DNA of 7,533 bases, taken from the NCBI GenBank assembly GCA_025355035.1, contig JANXLS010001171.1, positions 1-7,533 of the forward strand. Reading direction: 5' to 3'. The DNA is from Planctomycetota bacterium (GTDB taxonomy: Bacteria; Planctomycetota; SZUA-567; H5-PLA8). This document shows, piece by piece, positions 1-6,865 of the stretch. Below the pieces are notes generated by a model. It was not told where the DNA came from and did no database searches. It worked only from the letters and a program-made list of their open reading frames with translations. The position numbers and the translations under genes were made by a program. The stretch's first letter is position 1; the number at the start of each line of letters is the position of its first letter.

Positions 1-51
1 GGAACCGGCTATTTGGAAATCACGGGTAAAAATCTCGGCGGACGGATGTAG
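1..51 (+). CDS. C-terminal end of a gene, possibly AttH/carotenoid 1,2-hydratase-like lipocalin protein (partial)
   Basis: Frame 1 is open from the window edge to a TAG at 49-51 and reads GTGYLEITGKNLGGRM. The 'GxGYLExTG' pattern resembles the C-terminal strand of the AttH/CrtC family (two-domain lipocalin-like proteins, including carotenoid 1,2-hydratases), in which a 'GRGYLELTGY'-like segment lies near the end. Only 16 residues are visible, so the family call rests on one short motif. The gene converges on the large minus-strand gene with only six bases between the two stops, and no hairpin terminator is visible there. Any other protein ending in a beta strand of this composition remains possible. 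Confidence 0.4.
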   Translation, partial: GTGYLEITGKNLGGRM

Positions 52-57
52 CGATTA

Positions 58-3000
58 TTATTGCTCATTGTCCGGATTGTCTTTGAATCCCATTTCAGCG
101 CGCTTTTTTTGGTACGCATCGCGGCGGTTGATTTCATATTCAAAGAGTTTCTTGAATTCCTGGACGTTCGACGGCAATTCACCGGGTGGATTCGCGATCA
201 ATTCGTTGGCGCCATCGCGCAATGCCAGGAGAATGTCGCGTCGTACGACACTAACGCCGTTGTATATATTGTCCTGCGTGTGCTCGGGTGGAAGTTGAAG
301 ATTGCGCGGCGCATTGTAGCCGACTAGGAGCGGCAGGATCGATTCGGGGTTCCAACGCAGCGTTTCTCGGAAGGCTGCTTTTGCTTCGTTCGGTTGTTTC
401 AAGCGCGAGTACGCGACGCCCATGAACGCGTTTGACGTGGCGCGGTAGTCGGCGGAGAGTTCGATGGCGAATCCCAGCGAATGTTCGTCCTTTAAACGCA
501 GAGCGAGTTTCAGGTCGTTGACGGCGTTCTGGAATTCGCCCAATTCAAGATGGCCGATGCCGAGAGGCAAATACAATTGGTCGGCCCACGAATGCAGGAC
601 GAGGGATTTTTGCAACATCGGTGCGGCTTCGGTGGCCTGGCCGATTTTGATGAGGAATTCCGCGTAGGTCATAGCGAGGTCCGGATCCCAAGCGGTGCGA
701 TTCAAGCCGCTTTCGTAAACGGCTTTGATCGCGTTCAGCGATTTGTAATCCTGACGGTCGTTTTTGAAAAAACGCTGCAATTGAATTTCGGCAAGGCGCG
801 AATAGGAGAGATGGAAGCACTTCACGTCAACCGCTTCGTCGGGACGAAATGCGCCGCGCTTGGACATGTCTTCGCCTATTGCGATGGCTCGGATGAACGC
901 CGCTTCGGCTTCGTCGGTCTTGTGAATGGCATCAGCTGAAACGCCGAAATTATACAACACGCGCATTTTGTCCGGCGATTTGTCCATCGCGGATTTCCAC
1001 AATCGATAGGGGTCTCCCCACTCGGTGTTGCGCAGTGTCGTAAAGGCCGCGAACGGCCCGGCGAAACAAAATGCGAGAATGATCGTCCACAATCCGGCTT
1101 CTTGCGCGACATGCGGAGAAGGGACGGACGATTTCGACGAAACAGGAACTGCGCCCATTTTTCGGGCCAAACCCATCGCGATACCGGCGGCAAGCCATGC
1201 GAGCACACAGGCTCCACCCGCGGATGTCAGATAGAAATTGCGTTCGCTGACGACGTCACCTTTTTCGATGACGGTGTTTGTGGGTGCCAATGTGAGCAGT
1301 GCGAGGAGGATTCCGAACGAGGCGATCCAGCCGCGAAACGCGCCTACGATTCCGAACAGAATGAGCGCCAGAATAATGCCGCCGCCGAGCATCGTGCGTG
1401 GATCGCTGGGATCGGTGATCGTGGGGAATTGGTGATCGATGTTTAGATTCTGGGTGATATTGAAATCGGGCTTTGTGATGATGCTGATGGGGAACACGGC
1501 GCGCGACAAAATTTGCGGAACGGCGTTCGCCTGGGTGCAGATACTCCGGACGTAGGAACTGCCTTGGTAGCCGGTCATCGCGCCGATCGTTCGCGAATAG
1601 GCGTAAGGGAACGCAAGTACCGCAGCGGCACCCAGTCCGGTAATGACGAAAACGAACGCCCATTCGGCGCTGATGCGGTTTTGGAAAAAGGCTCGCATTT
1701 TCGACGTGTGAACGGTTTCGTTTGCGGGCGGACTCCCGAGCAAACCGCCGAGCGTCAAGGCTCCGATGGCAAGCGGAACGGCGATCCATAAGCAGCCGTC
1801 GTAGCGGCCAGCGGCTCCCCAAGCGAACGCGGCGAGAGCGGGAATGATTCCGACGAGCAATCCCAGCGACAGCGTTGGCGAAGTGCCCCGTCGAAAAAAG
1901 CAAAAGTAAACGAGGACGATTGCACCGGGGTAAGTGAGGTGGCTTTCTTTCGTCAGGACGGCGCATGCTCCGAAAGTGAGCGACAGTAATGCAGGCCAGA
2001 ACCACGAGGGCCAACGCGGCGAAGTCGACGAACTGGACTGCACGATTTTTAGAGAAGAGCCAAACCCCATGCGTTCGAACGTGATCGCCGCGCAATACAA
2101 TCCGAGCAGGTAGAACATTCCGCCCATGCCATTGTCGCGCCCGGAGATGTAGGTCACGGCTTCGGTGGCGAGCGGATGTGCGGCGAAAATCGCTGCGGCG
2201 GCGAACGGGCGCATATCGGTTTCGGCGATTTCGCCCCTCGAATTTCGCGATGCTCGCAATGAACGACGGAGCAAACCGTACAGCGCGAGCGCTGCGATGA
2301 AGTGGCAGGCGATGTTCCAACCGCGGAAGAAACGGACGTCGGGCCGGTCGGGTTTGGCGGGATCGAAATTTCCGAATTTCTTTCCGAGTGCGTAACTGAT
2401 CGCGTTCGAATACCACCAAATTTTACGATGGGCTGTGATCGTGATTTGATTGACTGTGCTGAGCGAGCGGATGGCTGTGTTTCGCAGAATGTACTCCGGA
2501 TCGTCGAAATGATACGGCGCATTGAGGCTCTTGGAGTACGCGAGCAAGACGATGGCGAGGATCGCTGCGACATGCAGAACTGGTTGTGCGAACCATGCTC
2601 GGCGCGGGACGCCGAGGAACCGGTTCCAAGCAATCGCAGCAGCAAATTGAATGTTGGCCCAGCCGATGCGTTTCCAGAGTTTGATGGGGTCCTGAATTAA
2701 ACGATAGAACCATTCCATGCCTGCGGCTTGGACAAATTGCGGTGCGCGCTTTTTTTCGCCAGCGAGAATGTCGGCGTATCCTCCCGCCGCGAGTCCAACG
2801 ACTCCAGCGGTGTGGCAGCAGCGCGCGAGAAATATTTCCTTGTCGGGCGAAGGTCGCGCGACGATGAGAAGATTGAATTTTTCGTTGCGCAATCTGGCGA
2901 TGATCGCGTCTTCATCCGCCGCGCTTTGGTTGTAACCGTGTTGGCCATCGACGATCGCCAGGTACGGAAAGCGTGAGCGGACGTTGGCGACGGCTGCAGC

Positions 3001-3441
3001 GTTCACATCGGCGGAGGCACCGTAAATGAAGACAGCCCATTTGCGAAGGTTGCCTTCTTCCAGCAAGCGTTCGCAGATGTCCGGAATGGCAATGCGGTCG
3101 CCGCAGGGAACGCCCAGCGTCCGAGCGCCCCAGACAAAGCCTTTACCGTCGGGGATCAACACGTCAGCTTGCAGGAATGCCTCGCGCAGGGCGGCGTCTT
3201 TTCCCATCGCGGTCGCGTAAGGCGCGGAAATGCCGACCACGGATTGGCCGTTGCGACTCTCGGCGCATTGAAGGAGGTAGTCGACGAATTGTTCGGGCGA
3301 AGCAATATCGACGGCTGCATTCAAAACGGCTCGGCGATCAAACGGCGCGGCCGATTCGGGCGTGGCGGCATAGATGCCGCTGGGGCTGAGGTCGAGCGAC
3401 GGGTGCTCGGGTGCGGGGCTTGGCGGTTGCGGGTCGTCCAA
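58..3441 (-). CDS. WecG/TagA/CpsF glycosyltransferase fused to TMTC-like multi-pass membrane domain with C-terminal TPRs
   Basis: This is an 1127-residue three-part protein. Residues about 36-276 are a WecG/TagA/CpsF (GT26-like) domain, a family that moves N-acetyl-mannosamine or a related sugar onto a lipid-linked acceptor. The PDGKGFVW motif (97-104, Asp98) and RAPQF...GMEWFYRL..DP (232-252) are present. Residues about 282-800 hold roughly 12-13 hydrophobic helices with TMTC/GT-C-like signatures: an acidic FDDPEYI loop after the first helix (312-318), HPLATEAVTYISGR (422-435) and LTKES (496-500). Residues about 828-1035 hold at least four TPR-like units, for example 923-950, 953-985 and 1003-1033. 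The role is probably sugar transfer to an envelope lipid or exported protein; donor and acceptor are unknown. The start is TTG at 3439-3441, because no ATG lies in frame before residue 79 and a stop lies just upstream at 3481-3483. No good Shine-Dalgarno sequence is visible, so the exact start within the Pro-rich first 30 residues is uncertain. Confidence 0.85.
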   Translation of the reverse strand: MDDPQPPSPAPEHPSLDLSPSGIYAATPESAAPFDRRAVLNAAVDIASPEQFVDYLLQCAESRNGQSVVGISAPYATAMGKDAALREAFLQADVLIPDGKGFVWGARTLGVPCGDRIAIPDICERLLEEGNLRKWAVFIYGASADVNAAAVANVRSRFPYLAIVDGQHGYNQSAADEDAIIARLRNEKFNLLIVARPSPDKEIFLARCCHTAGVVGLAAGGYADILAGEKKRAPQFVQAAGMEWFYRLIQDPIKLWKRIGWANIQFAAAIAWNRFLGVPRRAWFAQPVLHVAAILAIVLLAYSKSLNAPYHFDDPEYILRNTAIRSLSTVNQITITAHRKIWWYSNAISYALGKKFGNFDPAKPDRPDVRFFRGWNIACHFIAALALYGLLRRSLRASRNSRGEIAETDMRPFAAAAIFAAHPLATEAVTYISGRDNGMGGMFYLLGLYCAAITFERMGFGSSLKIVQSSSSTSPRWPSWFWPALLSLTFGACAVLTKESHLTYPGAIVLVYFCFFRRGTSPTLSLGLLVGIIPALAAFAWGAAGRYDGCLWIAVPLAIGALTLGGLLGSPPANETVHTSKMRAFFQNRISAEWAFVFVITGLGAAAVLAFPYAYSRTIGAMTGYQGSSYVRSICTQANAVPQILSRAVFPISIITKPDFNITQNLNIDHQFPTITDPSDPRTMLGGGIILALILFGIVGAFRGWIASFGILLALLTLAPTNTVIEKGDVVSERNFYLTSAGGACVLAWLAAGIAMGLARKMGAVPVSSKSSVPSPHVAQEAGLWTIILAFCFAGPFAAFTTLRNTEWGDPYRLWKSAMDKSPDKMRVLYNFGVSADAIHKTDEAEAAFIRAIAIGEDMSKRGAFRPDEAVDVKCFHLSYSRLAEIQLQRFFKNDRQDYKSLNAIKAVYESGLNRTAWDPDLAMTYAEFLIKIGQATEAAPMLQKSLVLHSWADQLYLPLGIGHLELGEFQNAVNDLKLALRLKDEHSLGFAIELSADYRATSNAFMGVAYSRLKQPNEAKAAFRETLRWNPESILPLLVGYNAPRNLQLPPEHTQDNIYNGVSVVRRDILLALRDGANELIANPPGELPSNVQEFKKLFEYEINRRDAYQKKRAEMGFKDNPDNEQ

Positions 3442-3508
3442 AGGGATGTCATCCGCGCGTAGTGAAGCGGAACGCGATGGTCAAAGACGTGTCTGAAAAC
3501 AGGCGCGA

Positions 3509-3517
3509 ATAATACCA
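3509..3517 (-). promoter_or_regulatory. Candidate extended -10 promoter for the glycosyltransferase fusion gene
   Basis: On the minus strand the sequence reads TGGTATTAT, which matches the extended -10 form (TGnTATAAT) except for one base. It lies about 70 bases before the TTG start, giving a leader of about 60 bases. The -35 region, 17 bases upstream, is poor (CTTTTC beside a run of C). This is the best sigma-70-like signal in the divergent intergenic region, but it is only a pattern match. Confidence 0.3.
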
Positions 3518-3552
3518 CAAGTTTGCGGGGGGAAAAGCGCGTCCGAGATAGT

Positions 3553-3581
3553 TTTACTTTCAAAAAACGTGAAGATACATT
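3553..3581 (+). promoter_or_regulatory. Candidate sigma-70-like promoter for the small membrane protein gene
   Basis: TTTACT (3553-3558) and TACATT (3576-3581) each match four of six consensus bases and are separated by 17 bases. Transcription would start near 3588, just before the ATG at 3605. This favours that ATG over the upstream in-frame GTG at 3569, which would fall inside the promoter. The region is AT-rich, so chance matches are likely. Confidence 0.25.
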
Positions 3582-3604
3582 TTAAGTACTCAGTCTTTAA
3601 CTAT

Positions 3605-3958
3605 ATGAATTTCGCGAAAAAACGATTCCATTTTCACCTACTGACTGTGGTCGTGTTAATAGTTTTGATTGGAAATTTTCTGGGACTGAATCTAGTCCCG
3701 CGAATGCACACCGAATCGATTGAAATGTACAATATGAATATCGGAGTTGAAAAAGTAACGATTGAATTAAAAACGTGGGGATGGCCGTGGGTTGCTGCCA
3801 GGCAGTTTCCAAAAGTGATGTGCCTTGAATATTACGGAATCGGAGTTCGCTACGACTATGTCTTGATGTTGCTCGACGGACTGTGTTTTGTATCGATATC
3901 GCTCGGTATGAGGTTTTTATGCGAATCGTCTTTTCGACCTAAAAGTCGAAACGGCTAA
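3605..3958 (+). CDS. Small two-helix membrane protein of unknown function
   Basis: The protein is 117 residues from the ATG at 3605; an in-frame GTG at 3569 would add 12 residues. Neither start has a clear ribosome binding site. A basic N-terminus (NFAKKRFHFH) is followed by a hydrophobic helix (LLTVVVLIVLIGNFLGLNL), then about 50 polar or mixed residues including GWPWVAARQFP, and a second helix (YDYVLMLLDGLCFVSISLGM) before a basic tail. This fits both ends in the cytoplasm and the middle outside. I do not recognise the family. Small proteins of this shape are common as lineage-specific genes in PVC bacteria, but that is a general impression. The gene is clearly more AT-rich than its neighbours, diverges from the glycosyltransferase fusion, and its TAA overlaps the folD stop by four bases. 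The absence of stops over 117 codons in AT-rich DNA, together with the two-helix pattern, supports a real gene. Confidence 0.6.
   Translation: MNFAKKRFHFHLLTVVVLIVLIGNFLGLNLVPRMHTESIEMYNMNIGVEKVTIELKTWGWPWVAARQFPKVMCLEYYGIGVRYDYVLMLLDGLCFVSISLGMRFLCESSFRPKSRNG
3932..3951. repeat. 7-bp inverted repeat at the convergent gene junction
   Basis: TTTCGAC (3932-3938) and GTCGAAA (3945-3951) form a perfect 7-bp stem with a 6-base loop. It lies inside the last codons of the small membrane protein gene and just after the folD stop on the other strand. Neither strand shows a T-run after the stem, so a role as a two-way terminator is only possible. Confidence 0.3.
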
Positions 3959-4863
3959 AGATTCAATCCATGTCCTCGCTTCGCTGCATTCACAACGTTC
4001 CGTAGTAACATCGTCACAGTCATTGGGCCAACGCCACCGGGGACGGGGGTGATCCAGGCGACTTTTTCAGCGACGGGGTCGTAGTCGACGTCGCCCACGG
4101 TTTTGAAGGCGGGTTTGCCTTTTTCGGTGAGCGCTTGTTTGCCGTCGGGGCCGGGGACAGGGACGCGGTTGACGCCGACGTCGATGACCATCGCGCCTTC
4201 TTTCACCATGTCGGCTTTGACCAGACCGGCTTTGCCGACGGCGACGATCAGCACGTCGGCTCGGCGCGTGTGCAGCGCGAGATCGCGCGTGGCGATGTGG
4301 CAAGTGGTGACGGTGCAGAAATCGTGGAGCATCATCAGACTGACGGGCTTGCCCACGATTTGACTGTGGCCGACGACGGTGCATTCGAGTCCGCGCAGAT
4401 CGACGTTCGTCGATTTGATCAACTGATACGCGGCCATCGCGGTGCACGGCGCGTGATGCGCGATGCCGTAAACCAGCAATCCGAGATTGACGGGATGAAC
4501 GCCCTCGGCGTCTTTGTTGGGATCAATTGCGCGTTGGGCGATGAAGGTATTGAGGCGCGACGGCAGCGGTAGTTCGAGGATGATGCCGGTGATTTCGGGT
4601 GACGCGTTCAGTTCGTGAATTTTGTGCTGAAGTGCGGTCTGGCTGATCGTGTCGGGGAGTTGGACCATGTGGAATTCGATGCCCAACGATGCGCAGAGTT
4701 TTTTCTGGCTGTTGACATACATCTGCGATTCGGGTTTGGCACCGACTTGCACACAGGCCAGCGACACGAACTTGCCTTCCGCGCGCAGGGCGGCTGCATC
4801 CCGCGCGATCTCAGCGCGGATCGTGTTTGCCAATGTAGTTCCTTCGATAATTTTTGCACTCAT
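3955..4863 (-). CDS. folD: FolD-family methylenetetrahydrofolate dehydrogenase/cyclohydrolase with altered active site
   Basis: The 302-residue protein spans the whole FolD family. FolD interconverts 5,10-methylene-, methenyl- and 10-formyl-tetrahydrofolate with NADP(H) in the cytosol. Visible landmarks are VQVGAKPESQMYV (38-50), the GIILELPLP loop (93-101), KDAEGVHPVNLG (117-128), APCTA (138-142), the dinucleotide-binding VVGHSQIVGKP (163-173), ADVLIVAVGK, IDVGVN and the signature TPVPGGVGPMT near the end. Compared with E. coli and human enzymes, the catalytic Lys of the YVxxK motif is Gln53, the Gln of VQLPLP is Glu97, and the second Asp of KDVDG is Glu120; Tyr49 is kept. The start is the ATG at 4861-4863, which fits the usual N-terminus, but no Shine-Dalgarno sequence is visible and the leader carries a dispersed repeat. 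The family assignment is secure. Whether both activities remain is open. Confidence 0.95.
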   Translation of the reverse strand: MSAKIIEGTTLANTIRAEIARDAAALRAEGKFVSLACVQVGAKPESQMYVNSQKKLCASLGIEFHMVQLPDTISQTALQHKIHELNASPEITGIILELPLPSRLNTFIAQRAIDPNKDAEGVHPVNLGLLVYGIAHHAPCTAMAAYQLIKSTNVDLRGLECTVVGHSQIVGKPVSLMMLHDFCTVTTCHIATRDLALHTRRADVLIVAVGKAGLVKADMVKEGAMVIDVGVNRVPVPGPDGKQALTEKGKPAFKTVGDVDYDPVAEKVAWITPVPGGVGPMTVTMLLRNVVNAAKRGHGLNL

Positions 4864-4878
4864 GATGTGTACTTTTTA

Positions 4879-4910
4879 ACGCAAAGGCGCGAAGACGCAA
4901 AGGCGCAAAG
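4879..4910. repeat. Two tandem 16-bp units of a 'gcaaaggcgc' dispersed repeat
   Basis: Units at 4879-4894 and 4895-4910 share ACGCAAAGGCGC followed by GAAG or AAAG, so they differ at one base. The same motif style (cgcaaagacgcaaaggcgcaaag) is a familiar dispersed intergenic repeat in many unrelated bacterial genomes. When translated it gives the recurring spurious peptide TQRREDAKAQR, as it does here. It fills most of the 65-base gap between the TIGR04282 transferase stop and the folD start. I know of no established function. Confidence 0.75.
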
Positions 4911-4928
4911 AATGAGAGATGAAAAAAA

Positions 4929-5621
4929 TTAGACGCAGGCTTTGAAAACGATGTGCGTTCGGATTGCGATGGAGGAATCGGCGTTTAACCGGTCTTCCAA
5001 GTATTTTAGATCGTCGGGATCGTCCACGTCGCGCCACGTTTGGCCCAGCGAAACGGTAGTTATACCGCAGCGCTTTAATTGAACGATCTGATCGTTGGCG
5101 GTTGTCACTGTGGACCAGGCGATGTTGTCGAAAACAGTGTCCAATACGTCATGCGGAAGTGCGAGCAGTACGTAACCGCCATCGTGTGCGGGTGTCAAAT
5201 AGGCTGTGCGGTTTTGCGCGTGATGCGCGCCGGATTCGATCTCGTGTAAAGGCAAATCGGGCGCGTCGGCTCCGATGAAAATGAAGGGGCCGCTGTGCGT
5301 TTGCCGAACATCTGCGAGGGCGTTTGTGAGCCGTTGGCCCAAGCCTTCGCCGCGCTGCGCGACGAAATCGAAGCGCTCGGCGAAGGCTGGAACATTTGCG
5401 AGCAGTTCGCAGAACGCAGCCTTTGCGTCGGGCGGATCGAAGCACAACACGCAACGGATGTGTGGATTAAGATTTCGCGCGATGCGCTCGGTGAGATCGA
5501 GCAAAAACGATTCGGCCAGAAGCGCCGCCGTCTCGGCATTGACGGCGGGGATCAACCGTGTTTTGACTTTGCCGGGCGTGGGGTATTTGGCGAATAAAAT
5601 GAGGGTGCCATTACCGCTCAT
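4929..5621 (-). CDS. DUF2064/TIGR04282 family transferase (rSAM/selenodomain-associated transferase 1)
   Basis: The protein is 230 residues from the ATG at 5619-5621. The frame is open 15 residues further upstream, but the overlap with arsM and the typical family N-terminus favour this ATG. It has a nucleotide-sugar-transferase-like Rossmann fold of the DUF2064 family: LILFAKYPTPGKVKTRL (7-23) is the phosphate-binding N-terminus, GADAPDLP (117-124) the acidic metal-binding motif, PAHDGGYVLLAL (144-155) and IAWST (167-171) further family blocks, and WRDVDDPDDL (196-205) the C-terminal block. The family is known from clusters with the radical SAM protein ArsS and a second transferase (TIGR04283). 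It is thought to act on sugar or nucleotide intermediates, but its reaction is not established to my knowledge. The stop of arsM and this start share one base (TGATG), which suggests translational coupling and a joint role. GGAAAG about ten bases upstream, inside arsM, could serve as ribosome binding site. Confidence 0.88.
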   Translation of the reverse strand: MSGNGTLILFAKYPTPGKVKTRLIPAVNAETAALLAESFLLDLTERIARNLNPHIRCVLCFDPPDAKAAFCELLANVPAFAERFDFVAQRGEGLGQRLTNALADVRQTHSGPFIFIGADAPDLPLHEIESGAHHAQNRTAYLTPAHDGGYVLLALPHDVLDTVFDNIAWSTVTTANDQIVQLKRCGITTVSLGQTWRDVDDPDDLKYLEDRLNADSSIAIRTHIVFKACV

Positions 5622-6772
5622 CAACAGCACTTTCCGGCGCTGGGGCCGTGATCGTGGTCGCAGCAATCGTGGTCAGCGGGGCCGCATTTGCTTTGCTTGG
5701 GATTACGGAGCGCGTTTGCCTGCGCTTCGAATGGGAAGGCCATCTGTTGGTCGATCGGATCCAGCGGTTCGAGGCCGACGACGTCGTTTTCGTAGGGTTG
5801 GTGGGATAGCGTTGCGAATGTTCGGCTGCCGACGGCCATGCGCATGCCTCGGCGAAGCACGGTGCCGTCGTCGGCCATGACTTGCTTCCACGGGCCGCGA
5901 TAGATTGCGGCTTGATTGAGCTCTTTGTTGGCGAACGCGGGCGGTTTGAGCGCGACGACGGTGGCCGCTCGGAATTCGATGCCTTCGACGACCTGCCACG
6001 GGCGTTCGTCGCGCTTATCGAGCGTGATCCCGCCGAAGCCGGCGTTTTCGAACGCGAGCAGAAAGCGATCTTCGCGGAACGCGCCGCTGATGCAGCCGCT
6101 CCAGAGTTCGGGATCGTTGGCCATGCGCGCGGGGACGTCTTCGTCGCTGACGATGTCGCTGATCGCCGCGCGACCGCCAGGTTTGAGCACTCGGAAGATT
6201 TCAGCAAAGAGCTTTGCTTTGTCTTCGGGTTTGACGAGATTCAAGACGCAATTCGAAACGACGAGGTCGATGGAATTGCTGGGAATGAGAGGGCGATCCG
6301 CGCGCAATTTTGCGCAGACGGCGTCGAAGCGTTGAAGATCGTCGAGGGACTTGAGGGGTTCGCCCGCAAGGAATTCTTCGACGAGCGAGTAATCGAGGGT
6401 GAGGTCCTGAATCTTGCCCTTCTTGAATTCAACGTTGGCATAACCGAGTTTTTCGGCGACGGCCTTGCGGTGGCGGACGGCGAGGTCAAGCATGTCGTCG
6501 TTCCAATCGACGCCAATCACCTGTCCTGTTGGCCCCGCGAGTTTCGCGGCGATGTAGCAAATCTTTCCGCCACCGGAACCGAGATCGAGGACGGTATCGC
6601 CCGGGCGCACAAAGCGGCTAGGGTCGCCGCAGCCGTAATCACGTTCGATGATCTCCTGCGGAATGTGATCGAGGAGCGATTTGTCGAACGAGACGGCGCA
6701 GCACAGCGTTTCTTCGCGGGCCTGCGCACCTTTGGAGTAGCGGTCTTTGACGGCGGATTCGTGATCAAGCAT
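5621..6772 (-). CDS. arsM: ArsM-type arsenite S-adenosylmethionine methyltransferase with Cys/His-rich tail
   Basis: This 383-residue cytosolic enzyme is predicted to methylate As(III) with S-adenosylmethionine. The SAM-binding motif is VLDLGSGGGKICYIAA (61-76), followed by VIGVDWNDDML (85-95, Asp89). Cys175 in SNCVLNL and Cys227 in SGCISGA match the two conserved arsenic-binding Cys of ArsM. Cys24-Cys25 (LCCAVSFD) and Cys48 (YGCGDP) are candidates for the third. About 35 residues (124-160) are inserted between the GKIQDL block and SNCVLNL relative to short ArsM proteins, and residues about 265-345 form an extra C-terminal domain. The last 21 residues carry Cys363, His368, Cys370, Cys371, His373, His375, Cys382 and Cys383, probably a metal-binding tail. 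The start is the ATG at 6770-6772, because the open frame further upstream (to 7162) has no family similarity and overlaps the Uma2 relic. It is first in a pair with the TIGR04282 transferase. No arsR is in the window. Confidence 0.88.
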   Translation of the reverse strand: MLDHESAVKDRYSKGAQAREETLCCAVSFDKSLLDHIPQEIIERDYGCGDPSRFVRPGDTVLDLGSGGGKICYIAAKLAGPTGQVIGVDWNDDMLDLAVRHRKAVAEKLGYANVEFKKGKIQDLTLDYSLVEEFLAGEPLKSLDDLQRFDAVCAKLRADRPLIPSNSIDLVVSNCVLNLVKPEDKAKLFAEIFRVLKPGGRAAISDIVSDEDVPARMANDPELWSGCISGAFREDRFLLAFENAGFGGITLDKRDERPWQVVEGIEFRAATVVALKPPAFANKELNQAAIYRGPWKQVMADDGTVLRRGMRMAVGSRTFATLSHQPYENDVVGLEPLDPIDQQMAFPFEAQANALRNPKQSKCGPADHDCCDHDHGPSAGKCC

Positions 6773-6865
6773 GGGAGGTCGTTTCCAAAAAAGTAGAGAG
6801 CCTGTTGCACGCGTAGCTTCGCATCGAACGCTTGGATGGCAAACGAAAATTGCAATGGAACGCCT

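Noticed and set aside
1256..2419. A 387-codon minus-strand open frame inside the glycosyltransferase fusion gene
   Set aside because: Same strand, different frame; Arg/His-rich shadow composition, while the main frame there carries transmembrane helices and TMTC-like motifs.
4615..4932. A plus-strand open frame ending in TQRREDAKAQRMRDEKN
   Set aside because: The ending is the well-known spurious translation of the dispersed repeat, and the rest is antisense to folD.
4922..4958. Possible intrinsic terminator after the TIGR04282 transferase (5-bp stem, 16-base loop, then seven T on the minus strand)
   Set aside because: The stem is too short and the loop too long to be convincing; only the T-run after the stop is suggestive.
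5882..6796. A 304-codon plus-strand open frame opposite arsM
   Set aside because: It is the antisense of a clear ArsM frame; its sequence is a shadow of GC-rich codons with no recognisable motif.
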